Position numbers and translations under genes: made by a program | DNA from: VGRW01 sp041498295 | GTDB taxonomy: Bacteria > Myxococcota_A > UBA9160 > SZUA-336 | Length of the DNA: 5,926 nucleotides | Reading direction: 5' to 3' | Assembly (NCBI GenBank): GCA_041498295.1 | Contig: JBGQIB010000211.1 | Span: 1-5,926, forward strand | Notes under the pieces: generated by a model | The model's input: the letters and a program-made list of their open reading frames with translations, nothing else | The model's database searches: none | Told to the model about the DNA's origin: nothing | Shown: in pieces, positions 1-5,403 of the stretch | Layout: the number at the start of each line of letters is the position of its first letter | Numbering within the stretch: the first letter of the stretch is position 1

Positions 1-2
1 AG

Positions 3-217
3 CTCTTCAAGTGCGAGGCCCAGCCTCTCCCCGTCGTGAAGAAGGCCAACGGCGCCGCCTGTGTCTTGCCGGACGAGTGCGCCTCCGGCCGGTGTCAGTT
101 CTTCAAGTGCGAGGCGCAGCCCCCTCCCGCTGTGAAGAAGCCCGATGGCGCCACCTGTGTCTTGCCGGACGAGTGCGCCTCCGGCCGGTGTCAGTTCTTC
201 AAGTGCGAGGCGCAGCC
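3..217 (+). repeat. Tandem 96-bp coding repeat (two full copies plus a partial copy)
   Basis: Copies start at 36 and 132, and the tail of an earlier copy occupies 3-35. Positions 58-121 and 154-217 are identical over 64 nt, with no synonymous change. The only differences between the full copies within the shared stretch are four substitutions in the first 22 nt. This points to recent duplication or ongoing gene conversion rather than old repeats kept by selection. Confidence 0.9.
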
Positions 218-221
218 ATAG
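3..221 (+). CDS. C-terminal end of a cysteine-rich repeat protein (5' truncated by the window)
   Basis: The frame is open from the left edge to a TAG at 219-221, so only the last 72 residues are seen and the true start is outside. It holds the tail of one repeat (3-35) and two full repeats of 32 residues (96 nt) starting at 36 and 132. Each repeat carries four cysteines spaced C-x5-C-x4-C-x4-C within CVLPDECASGRCQFFKC, followed by a Pro-rich linker and a KK pair. A GTG at 36 could be called as a start, but it is an ordinary Val codon inside the repeat. The pattern resembles the Dickkopf-like disulfide modules common in secreted or surface proteins of Myxococcota; that comparison is from memory. 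Disulfide-bonded modules would imply export, but any signal peptide is out of view. Function unknown. The reading frame is very secure, the family assignment only moderately so. Confidence 0.75.
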   Translation, partial: LFKCEAQPLPVVKKANGAACVLPDECASGRCQFFKCEAQPPPAVKKPDGATCVLPDECASGRCQFFKCEAQP

Positions 222-411
222 GGCAAAGTTGGGCGATTGAGGCCAGCGCTTGGCGCGGTGTCACGGACCCCAACGGGGAAGTTCTCCATGCAAGCGTGAG
301 CAGAAATCACCCTCACGCAGGATTCGGCTCACTGAAACAGACCCTCTACAGTTTCCCTTCGGGAAGCCTGCTCAGGCTCTGAGATCCGAGCAGAGGCGCT
401 CGGCTTCGCTT
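222..411. other. Intergenic stretch with small hairpins, no gene recognised
   Basis: No convincing coding sequence was found between the cysteine-rich gene and the transposase relic. Two hairpins abut: 353-365 (5-bp stem TTCCC/GGGAA, 3-nt loop) and 365-378 (AGCCTG/CAGGCT, 2-nt loop). A short CCCC-AAC-GGGG stem lies at 268-278. None is followed by a T-run on either strand, so no terminator is called. The minus-strand transposase frame stays open as far as 329, but its sequence stops looking like an integrase near 412. Confidence 0.4.
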
Positions 412-1093
412 CGATCAGCGTCAGACACTTCAGCGCCTGACCGTTCGCGCACGCGTCGTGCAGGAAGTCGTAGGCCCAGACGTGATTCGCGCCGCTTGCA
501 GGCAACGGCCTCGGTCGGTTCGCTGCGATTCTCCGTCGAGGACGGCGCCTCGGCACCTGGAGCCCCGCGCCACGCCAGATCCGATGCGCCCGGTCGGGGC
601 TCATCGCCGTCCCGCGTCGCTCGAGATACACCAGGATGCGTCGGTAGCCATAGCGCAGATACTGCGCGCCGAGCTCGCGCATCGCCGCCACCACCGGCGC
701 GTCGCGCGCCGCGAGCTTCGACTCGTATCTCATCGTCGACCGAGCCACCGAGAGCAATCGGCAGGTGCGGCGTACCGGAATGCCTCGACCGCGAACGAAC
801 GCCACCTGCCGTCGTCGTACGCCCGCGGTTGCATTTCTTGCCGCCACCTCGCACATCACCTCGATCTCGAGGTCGCGCTCGGCCACGAGCTTCTTCAGGC
901 GACCGTTCTCGTGCTCGAGCTATCGCAGCCGTCGCACGTCCGCGGGCTCGAGCTGACCGAACCGCTTGCGCCAGGCGTAGATCGTCTACTCACTCACTCC
1001 GTGTCGCTTCGCGACCTCGCCGACCGGCGATCGATCCGCTTCCCGCAGGATCTTGACCATCTGCTCTTCGCTGAACCGGCTCTTCAGCCATTT
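412..1093 (-). pseudogene. IS3-family transposase (OrfA plus truncated OrfB), nonfunctional
   Basis: Read from about 1093 down, one frame gives an OrfA-type protein: KSRFSEEQMVKILREAD, then a helix-turn-helix with VAKRHGVSE*TIYAWRKRFG, then the leucine-zipper part RRLR*LEHENGRLKKLVAE. Both stars are TAG (986-988 and 920-922) where the family usually has Gln, so each can be explained by a CAG to TAG transition. No start codon is in frame after a TGA at 1103-1105; an ATG at 1090-1088 is out of frame, implying a frameshift. The frame runs on into OrfB (HTH_21 part with YGYRRILVYLERRG, then the rve start NHVWAYDFLHDACANGQ). The first catalytic Asp of the DDE triad is present (residue 140 counted from the ATG at 886). 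The homology ends at LTLI, so the second Asp and the Glu are missing. An open frame remains from 886 to 329 but cannot encode an active enzyme. Confidence 0.85.
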
Positions 1094-1133
1094 CCGCAGG
1101 ATTCAATCGGGTCGAAAATCGCCTAGCAGGTCA
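412..1133 (-). mobile_element. Remnant of an IS3-family (IS407-like) insertion sequence
   Basis: This stretch carries a degenerate OrfA-OrfB transposase read on the minus strand. The end at 1133 is a guess: the minus strand there begins TGACCTGC, IS3-family ends usually begin with TG, and the orfA-like region starts about 45 nt downstream as expected. The other end is lost, because similarity stops abruptly near 412 in the middle of the integrase domain. No matching terminal inverted repeat or target-site duplication could be found. The relic lies between the cysteine-rich gene and a broken membrane protein gene. Confidence 0.6.
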
Positions 1134-1356
1134 GGAGCTTCAGCTCCTCGTTCTGGAGGAGCACGGTGAACACGACGCCTGCGAAGGCAAGACCCGTGAA
1201 CAGAACTTCGAGCGACGTGTAGATCTCGCCGACCCCGGCATCCGCACCGATGACCCGCGGGGCCTACGACCTCGCCGGGAACCACAGCAGGGCTACACAC
1301 ACAAGTGTCGCCAGAGCCATCTTGCCCGTCGGCCGCTGCGGGGTGTCCCGACGCAC
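1123..1356 (-). pseudogene. Candidate broken gene for a small membrane or exported protein
   Basis: On the minus strand, GTG at 1356 or ATG at 1320 opens a frame with a signal-like stretch, MALATLVCVALLWFPARS. It then meets a TAG at 1266-1264 and continues in the same frame for 46 codons to a TAG at 1125-1123. The second part contains a convincing transmembrane helix and an amphipathic start, FTGLAFAGVVFTVLLQ then NEELKL. This resembles small bacterial proteins in which one helix is followed by a charged coiled coil of Leu-Gln-Arg-Glu-Glu repeats. The coiled coil would be cut off where the IS remnant is thought to begin (1133). The internal TAG could again be a former CAG. There is no family assignment. 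The alternative is two chance hydrophobic frames in GC-rich DNA. Confidence 0.35.
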
Positions 1357-1449
1357 GCTCTCTCGGTCACTGCCCCCTCACCTGGGCCGGTCGCGCGTGA
1401 GTCGCGCGAGTTTGCCGCTCGCGGAACCCCGCGTTCGTGAGGAGATTGT
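1134..1449. other. Non-genic stretch between IS remnant and ssrA
   Basis: Apart from the broken membrane-protein frame (up to 1356) and hairpins downstream of ssrA, I see no intact gene here. Overlapping inverted repeats lie at 1133-1148 (AGGAGCT-TC-AGCTCCT) and 1144-1161 (CTCCTC, 6-nt loop, GAGGAG), at the presumed IS edge. Short frames on either strand have no recognisable protein features. Confidence 0.4.
1391..1433 (-). terminator. Possible ssrA terminator region (two GC-rich hairpins)
   Basis: Just downstream of the tmRNA 3' end on the minus strand are a 5-bp hairpin at 1433-1420 (CGCGG-GGTT-CCGCG) and a 7-bp hairpin at 1409-1391 (TCGCGCG-ACTCA-CGCGCGA). Neither is followed by a clear T-run in the ssrA direction, so classical intrinsic termination is not established. 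They may instead stop 3' exonucleases or be incidental. The second hairpin read on the plus strand is followed only by a weak GTTTG. Confidence 0.3.
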
Positions 1450-1813
1450 TGGTGGAGGCGCCGGGAATTGAACCCGGGTCCGTCTGGCTTCCTTCGCCCG
1501 CGTCTACGTGCGTAGCCCCGTGTTTGATTTAGCGGCCGATTTGGCTTCGGTGCTCGCCTAGTCGGTCGCGATTCGGGTATGGTCTCGTCCGCCTCCCCCC
1601 GACGAGGACTTGGACCAGCCTGCTGATTTTATGACACCCCCGCGACTCAGCAGGCGTCGGTCGCGGGCGTGCTTGCTGTCCTAGTTTTTAGCTAAGCAGC
1701 GAGAGCGAGATTTTCGTTGGCAATTAGATTGCCTTCGCCGCGAGTTTTACGAGGACTCGGCACCTCGGCACGCAGCGGACGACCTCGACCATCCGTCGAA
1801 ACCGATCGCCCCC
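1450..1813 (-). ncRNA. ssrA: Transfer-messenger RNA (tmRNA, one-piece)
   Basis: tmRNA enters stalled ribosomes with SmpB, acts first as alanyl-tRNA and then as mRNA, and tags the stalled protein for proteolysis. The gene is read on the minus strand and is 364 nt long. The 5' end is GGGGGCGATCGGTTTCGACGG, the conserved tmRNA start. Its first seven bases pair with CGCCTCC just before A and the encoded CCA at the 3' end (1450), with one G-U pair. The T arm has stem CCGGG/CCCGG and loop TTCAATT (1461-1477). The tag frame starts at GCC (1721, position 93 of the RNA) and reads ANENLALAA with TAG at 1694-1692. It ends in the standard ALAA proteolysis signal. The start and end rest on acceptor pairing and are firm. 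The gene is not permuted. Confidence 0.96.
1692..1721 (-). other. tmRNA proteolysis-tag reading frame (ANENLALAA, TAG)
   Basis: Nine sense codons, GCC AAC GAA AAT CTC GCT CTC GCT GCT, are followed by TAG. With the Ala carried by tmRNA the tag is A-ANENLALAA. It is one encoded residue shorter than the E. coli tag ANDENYALAA and has Leu-Ala where E. coli has Tyr-Ala. The bases before the resume codon, CTAATT, fill the place of the E. coli TAGTC determinant. The C-terminal ALAA should be recognised by ClpXP-type proteases. Confidence 0.9.
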
Positions 1814-1824
1814 AGAACGGGGGC

Positions 1825-1852
1825 ATACTAAAGGGCCGGCCATGTACGTCAA
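1825..1852 (-). promoter_or_regulatory. Likely sigma-70 promoter of ssrA
   Basis: On the minus strand a TTGACG -35 box (1852-1847) is separated by 16 nt from a TAGTAT -10 box (1830-1825). The discriminator that follows is GCCCCC, so a start near 1818 would leave only about five leader bases before the mature 5' end at 1813. A G/C-only discriminator is typical of stable-RNA promoters under stringent control; its relevance here is inferred. The promoter lies in the 66-bp gap shared with the divergent methyltransferase gene. Confidence 0.65.
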
Positions 1853-1879
1853 GAAGACCCCAGGGCTAGTGCAACTCTG

Positions 1880-3025
1880 ATGGCCAACGGCGTCGTCATC
1901 TTGCGCAAGGGCCGCGAGCGCTCGGTCGCGCTCGGTCATCCGTGGGTGCTGTCGGGCAGCGTACTCCGCGTCGAGGGCGAGCCGGAGCCCGGAGACGTCG
2001 TGGCGCTGCATGACGAGTCGGGGGCGGTGCTGGGCTTCGGCGACTTCGACCCCGACGCCCAGCTGCGCGTGCGCATCTTCGCGTTCGGGAAGGACGAGCC
2101 GGATGCGCAGGCCTGGCTCGAGGCGCGGCTCGGCGCAGCGCTCGCGCTGCGGCGCAACCACCCGCTGCTCGCGGGCACGGATGCGCTGCGGCTCGTGCAC
2201 GCGGAAGGCGACTTCCTGCCCGGGCTCGTGATCGATCGCTACGCGGACTTCGTCGCGCTGCGGGTCGGCACGCCGGCGATGGCGCGGCGCGCGGCAGAGA
2301 TCGGGGAGATCCTGCGCCGGCTCACCGGTGTGCGCGCCGCTTGGCTGCGCAGCGAGGGCGCGGCCGGCCATGAGCTATTCGGTTCGATCCCCGACGCGCC
2401 GATCGAGATTCAGGAGTCGGGCCGCCGCTACTCCGTCGACCTCAAGCATGGACAGAAGACCGGGTTCTACCTCGACCAACGCGACGCACGCGATCTGTTC
2501 GCGAAGCTCGCGCGCGGAGCCCGGGCGCTCGACTTGTTCGCGCACACGGGGGGCTTCGCGAGCGCGGCGCAGCAGGGCGGAGCGCGCGAGGTGATCGCAG
2601 TGGAAGCTTCGCAGCAGGCCGTCGAGCTGGCGCGCGTGAACGCGCCCGGCTGCGAGCTCGTCTCCGCCGACGTCAACGAGTTCCTGCGCCGCGAGCGCCG
2701 TCTCTTCGATCTGATCTCGGTCGACCCGCCGCCGTTCGCCAAGAAGAAGCGCGACGTGCCCGCGGCGTGTCGCGCATACAAGGACTTGAACCTGCGTGCG
2801 TTCGCGCGCGCGGCCGAGGGCGCGCACGTGCTGACGTTCAGCTGCTCGCATCACGTCGCGCCGGAGCTGTTCCGCAAGCTCGTGTTCTCGGCGGCGCTCG
2901 ACGCGCATCGCGAGCTGCAGGTGTTGGGCGAGCTGCGCGCGCCGCCGGATCATCCCGTCTCGATCCGCCATCCGCAGGGCGAATACCTGAAGGGATTGCT
3001 GGTGCGCGTGGGCGGCGCTGCGTGA
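1880..3025 (+). CDS. rlmI: RlmI-type 23S rRNA (cytosine-C5) methyltransferase, PUA domain plus class I SAM domain
   Basis: 381 residues, close to the usual size of the RlmI/YccW family (COG1092), which methylates C1962 of 23S rRNA in E. coli using S-adenosylmethionine. An N-terminal PUA domain (about 1-75) includes GHPWVLSG (19-26). A linker domain holds GLVIDRY (115-121). The methyltransferase domain begins with QKTGFYLDQR (192-201), followed by SAM motif I LDLFAHTGG (217-225), acidic VEAS (241-244), motif IV DPPPFAKKK (282-290), motif VI with SCSHH (321-325), and the family end motif GEYLKGLL (367-374). The Cys in SCS is the probable catalytic residue by analogy. ATG at 1880 fits the family N terminus, with no in-frame alternative nearby. 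No Shine-Dalgarno site is visible, so translation may be leaderless or weak. It is divergent from ssrA and overlaps the next gene by GTGA. The exact target base is inferred, so the symbol denotes the family. Confidence 0.9.
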   Translation: MANGVVILRKGRERSVALGHPWVLSGSVLRVEGEPEPGDVVALHDESGAVLGFGDFDPDAQLRVRIFAFGKDEPDAQAWLEARLGAALALRRNHPLLAGTDALRLVHAEGDFLPGLVIDRYADFVALRVGTPAMARRAAEIGEILRRLTGVRAAWLRSEGAAGHELFGSIPDAPIEIQESGRRYSVDLKHGQKTGFYLDQRDARDLFAKLARGARALDLFAHTGGFASAAQQGGAREVIAVEASQQAVELARVNAPGCELVSADVNEFLRRERRLFDLISVDPPPFAKKKRDVPAACRAYKDLNLRAFARAAEGAHVLTFSCSHHVAPELFRKLVFSAALDAHRELQVLGELRAPPDHPVSIRHPQGEYLKGLLVRVGGAA

Positions 3026-3687
3026 CACGTCGCGGTGTACAGCGCGCGCTCGCGATTCTGGCGATTGCGGCGGGCATCGGCGGGCTGATCTGGCTCCGCC
3101 TCGCGAGCGGCGTCGAGTGGCGGCCGGAGTCACTGCGCGACGCGATCGCGGATCTCGGCGTGCTCGGTCCGCTGGCGATGATCGGCATCATGACGTTCCG
3201 CCCGTTTCTCGGCCTGCCCTCGTGGCTCGTGATGCTGGCGACGGGGATGCTGTTCGGGCCGGTGCTCGGCACGGTGTGCGGCGCGGTCGGCGGGCTGCTC
3301 GGCGGCGCGCTGGTGTTCGGAATCGCACGCGCACTGGGGCGCGAGCCGGTGCAGAGGTATCTCGGCATCGGCGCGCTGCGCTCCTTCGAGGAGTTTCTCG
3401 CGCTGCGCGGCGCGCCGTGGCTGGCGCTCTACACGGCGATCCCGATCTCGTGGCTGACGCCGGTCTTCGCGGGCGCGGGTCTCTCGCGCATGCGCTTCGC
3501 GGTGTTCTGCAGCGCGACCGCGCTCGGCTTCGTGCCGCGCGCGGCGCTGTTCGCGGTCGCGGGGCGCGCGGCGGTCGAGCCGAGCCTGCGCAACGTCTCG
3601 CTCGCGGTCGCGCTCGGAATCGCGGCGCTGATCGGCACGTTCCTGGCGCGGCGCTGGCTCAGCGCGAGGCCTTCGGCTTCGGAGTGA
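3022..3687 (+). CDS. VTT-domain (TVP38/TMEM64, DedA-like) integral membrane protein
   Basis: 221 residues, predicted to lie in the inner membrane. The hydrophobic stretches are about 8-26, 45-58, 64-84, 84-104, 133-155, 158-182 and 192-209, some of them probably re-entrant. The VTT (SNARE-associated Golgi) signature is visible as TFRPFLGLPSW (58-68), then ATGMLFGPVLG (73-83), the Gly-rich GAVGGLLGGA (87-96) and ARALGR (102-107). Family members include lipid scramblases and flippases; the substrate of this one is unknown. The start is GTG at 3022, which overlaps the TGA of the methyltransferase (GTGA) and gives a short basic N terminus (MTRRGVQR) before the first helix. The same frame is open as far upstream as 2767, but that part is antisense-like shadow of the methyltransferase. 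Its 3' end overlaps the convergent metalloprotease gene by 29 nt. Confidence 0.88.
   Translation: MTRRGVQRALAILAIAAGIGGLIWLRLASGVEWRPESLRDAIADLGVLGPLAMIGIMTFRPFLGLPSWLVMLATGMLFGPVLGTVCGAVGGLLGGALVFGIARALGREPVQRYLGIGALRSFEEFLALRGAPWLALYTAIPISWLTPVFAGAGLSRMRFAVFCSATALGFVPRAALFAVAGRAAVEPSLRNVSLAVALGIAALIGTFLARRWLSARPSASE
3659..3687. other. 29-nt overlap of convergent gene ends
   Basis: The last codons of the VTT gene (+, TGA at 3685-3687) and of the metalloprotease gene (-, TGA at 3661-3659) share this stretch. Both frames look genuine, so the two transcripts must have complementary 3' ends and no room for a separate terminator between the genes. Confidence 0.85.
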
Positions 3688-4924
3688 GTCCCGTATCGGC
3701 GCGCTGCACTGAGAGCAGCACGCGCTGAAACCAGGGACGGTAGAACTCGAAGTCCTCGATGCGCGCGTCGGCCATGACGACGAGCACCCAGCCGTCGCCC
3801 CAGTCGATGACGTCGGTCTGCTCGCCACGCTCCGTGCCGCGCGCGATCAGCCGCACGACCGGCGCGCCGTCGAGCTCGAACTCCTCGCGGCGCACGTCGT
3901 CGCCCTGCGCGCGGCTCTTCGCCGCCAGGAGCGAGAGGTGCGCCCCTACACTGCCGCGTGACGCCACGACCTGGATCGACGCATCGTAGTCCCACGAGAC
4001 GCCGTCGACCGCGATCCAGCCGCTCGGCGTCTTGATCGCCTGCCAGCCCTTCGGGAATTGCACCTGGAAGCCGTGGCGCGGGTCGAGCGTCTCGCCCGCA
4101 AGCTTCGGCGGCTCGCGCCGCACTTCGCGGAGCTTCGGAGCGTGCACCTCGCCAAGCCGCGCGTAGACGGTTCCGGGCGCAAGCGCGTAGAGCGCGCGCA
4201 GAGTGTTCTTGTCGTGCTCGGAGAGCGCCTCGATGCGGCGGTCACCCGCGACCGCGTACATCACGTCGCCGGCCAGGGGGCTGTGCTGGCCCGACACGCC
4301 GAGCAGGTGGCCGATCTCGTGCAGCGCGACGGCGCGCACCTGGCGCGGCGTCAAGAGGCCCATGGGATCGGCAATGAACACCGAGGCATCGCGCGGCGCG
4401 AACGCGATCTCGACACGATCCGGTGTAGCCCCGGCGTGCTTCACGTTGCAGCGGTCGGCCTCGCCATGGACGACGCCGAGGACCTGCCCTTGGTCGACCT
4501 CCTCGATCTCCGCGAGCAGGTGAATCGTCAGCTGCGCCTCGCTCGCGCGCGCCGCGCGCGTGAAACGCTGTGGCCCGCCGATCGCGCGCTGCCAGAGGGC
4601 GAAGGCCTCGTCTACGGCTGTGACGTAGTCCTCGGGGCTGCGCGTGCTCCATTCGCCCGCGAGCGCCTCGGGAATCACGGGTGACTCGACGAAATAGTGG
4701 AGCGGGAGAGCGTCGTCGGCCCAGCGGCACGCGACCAGCGCCTCGCTGCCGTCGGGCAGCTCCTCGCGGTGCATCGCCCAGGGCAAGTAATTCGGTTCCG
4801 GCTGCGGGCCCGCGCGCGCGCTGAAGCGGAAGTAATCCCAGCGATTGTGCGTGTACTCGATCGGCGCGCTGCGACACGAGCACGCAGCGGCGACGGCGAG
4901 CACGAGCGCTGCGGCGAGCTTCAT
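3659..4924 (-). CDS. Secreted matrixin-like zinc metalloprotease with an extra C-terminal domain
   Basis: 421 residues. The N terminus MKLAAALVLAVAAAC is a signal peptide. A lipobox around C15 or C17 is poor (no Leu/Val/Ile at -3), so lipoprotein anchoring is only possible. A matrixin-like catalytic domain (about 70-250) contains ALHEIGHLLGVSGQHSP (200-216), with His202, Glu203, His206, Gly209 and a third candidate ligand His214. DVMY (220-223) is a likely Met-turn. LSEHDKNTLRALY (234-246) closes the domain, as in other M10-type proteins. The third His is two residues later than in the usual HExxHxxGxxH. A C-terminal domain (about 280-405, starting GFQVQFPKGW) looks like a small beta-rich fold of unknown role. 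The start ATG overlaps the smpB stop as ATGA, implying coupled translation. The 3' end overlaps the convergent VTT gene. The likely substrate is an envelope or extracellular protein; none can be named. Confidence 0.82.
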   Translation of the reverse strand: MKLAAALVLAVAAACSCRSAPIEYTHNRWDYFRFSARAGPQPEPNYLPWAMHREELPDGSEALVACRWADDALPLHYFVESPVIPEALAGEWSTRSPEDYVTAVDEAFALWQRAIGGPQRFTRAARASEAQLTIHLLAEIEEVDQGQVLGVVHGEADRCNVKHAGATPDRVEIAFAPRDASVFIADPMGLLTPRQVRAVALHEIGHLLGVSGQHSPLAGDVMYAVAGDRRIEALSEHDKNTLRALYALAPGTVYARLGEVHAPKLREVRREPPKLAGETLDPRHGFQVQFPKGWQAIKTPSGWIAVDGVSWDYDASIQVVASRGSVGAHLSLLAAKSRAQGDDVRREEFELDGAPVVRLIARGTERGEQTDVIDWGDGWVLVVMADARIEDFEFYRPWFQRVLLSVQRADTGLTPKPKASR

Positions 4925-5391
4925 CCGCGCTTCGCGTGCCGCCGGGTCGCCTGGCGCACGCGCATGTCGGCCTCGCGGGTCGCGATCGCCTGGCGTTTGT
5001 CGTGCAGCTTCTTGCCGCGACCGAGGCCGAGCTCGACCTTCGCGCGGCCGTTCTTCCAGTACATCTCGATCGGCACGATCGTGAGCCCGCGCTCGCGCAG
5101 TCGCCCGCCGAGCCGGTGAATCTCGCGCCGGTGGAGCAAGAGCTTGCGCACGCGCTCCGGCAGGTGATTCGCGTTGCCGGCGTACGCGTACGGGGCGATG
5201 TGCGCCTTGTGCAGGAACATCTCGGTGCCACGCACTTGTGCGTAGGCGTCACTGAGGTTCGCGCCGCCGGCGCGCAGTGACTTGACCTCGGAGCCGGTCA
5301 GCACGAGACCCGCTTCGACCGTCTCCTCGATCGTGTACTGGAAACGCGCCTTGCGGTTCTTACAGATGCTCTTGTGTGTCGGCTCGGCCAA
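4921..5391 (-). CDS. smpB: SsrA-binding protein SmpB
   Basis: 156 residues, normal family length. SmpB binds the tRNA-like part of tmRNA and brings it to stalled ribosomes in the cytoplasm. The sequence follows the family from KNRKARFQYTIEETVEAG (11-28), through LTGSEVKSLR (31-40), HIAPYAYAGNANHLPERVRKLLLHRREI (64-91, quoted in part), GLTIVPIEMYWKNGRAKVELGLGRGKK, to a basic tail rich in Arg/Lys (139-156) that enters the mRNA channel in known structures. The start must be TTG at 5391: it is the only usable start between an in-frame upstream TAG (5406-5404, the panD stop) and Met58. No strong Shine-Dalgarno site is seen; an AGG lies about 12 nt upstream. The gap to panD is 12 nt, and the stop overlaps the next gene's start (ATGA). 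Its RNA partner ssrA is in the same window. Confidence 0.96.
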   Translation of the reverse strand: MAEPTHKSICKNRKARFQYTIEETVEAGLVLTGSEVKSLRAGGANLSDAYAQVRGTEMFLHKAHIAPYAYAGNANHLPERVRKLLLHRREIHRLGGRLRERGLTIVPIEMYWKNGRAKVELGLGRGKKLHDKRQAIATREADMRVRQATRRHAKRG

Positions 5392-5403
5392 GGCGGCCCG
5401 AGC

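Noticed and set aside
316..1104. A 10-nt direct repeat, CGCAGGATTC, at 316-325 and 1095-1104, on either side of most of the IS relic.
   Set aside because: The second copy lies inside the presumed element rather than at its edge, and IS3 target duplications are usually 3-5 nt. Chance or an internal duplication is as likely.
458..1126. Long plus-strand frames across 250-1126.
   Set aside because: They are antisense to the transposase relic, rich in Arg/Ser/Pro of low complexity, and show no domain features.
1133..1161. Overlapping inverted repeats as a terminator or IS end.
   Set aside because: There is no T-run on either strand and no partner repeat near 412; they may simply reflect sequence within the broken gene.
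920..1266. Amber codon reassignment as an explanation for the three in-frame TAGs.
   Set aside because: panD and the cysteine-rich gene both end normally at TAG, and the transposase also lacks a start and half its catalytic domain, so pseudogene decay fits better.
1103..1300. A 65-codon minus-strand frame with its own ATG.
   Set aside because: It is Arg/Gly-rich without features, and it overlaps in another frame the more convincing transmembrane segment.
1724..2371. A 215-codon minus-strand frame covering the ssrA 5' half and the methyltransferase start.
   Set aside because: It overlaps two firmly identified genes and has the composition of a reverse-strand shadow in GC-rich DNA.
2767..3021. 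An upstream extension of the VTT protein (ATG at 2767).
   Set aside because: The extension is out-of-frame methyltransferase sequence, Arg/Ala-rich, with no VTT similarity; GTG at 3022 gives a normal family N terminus.
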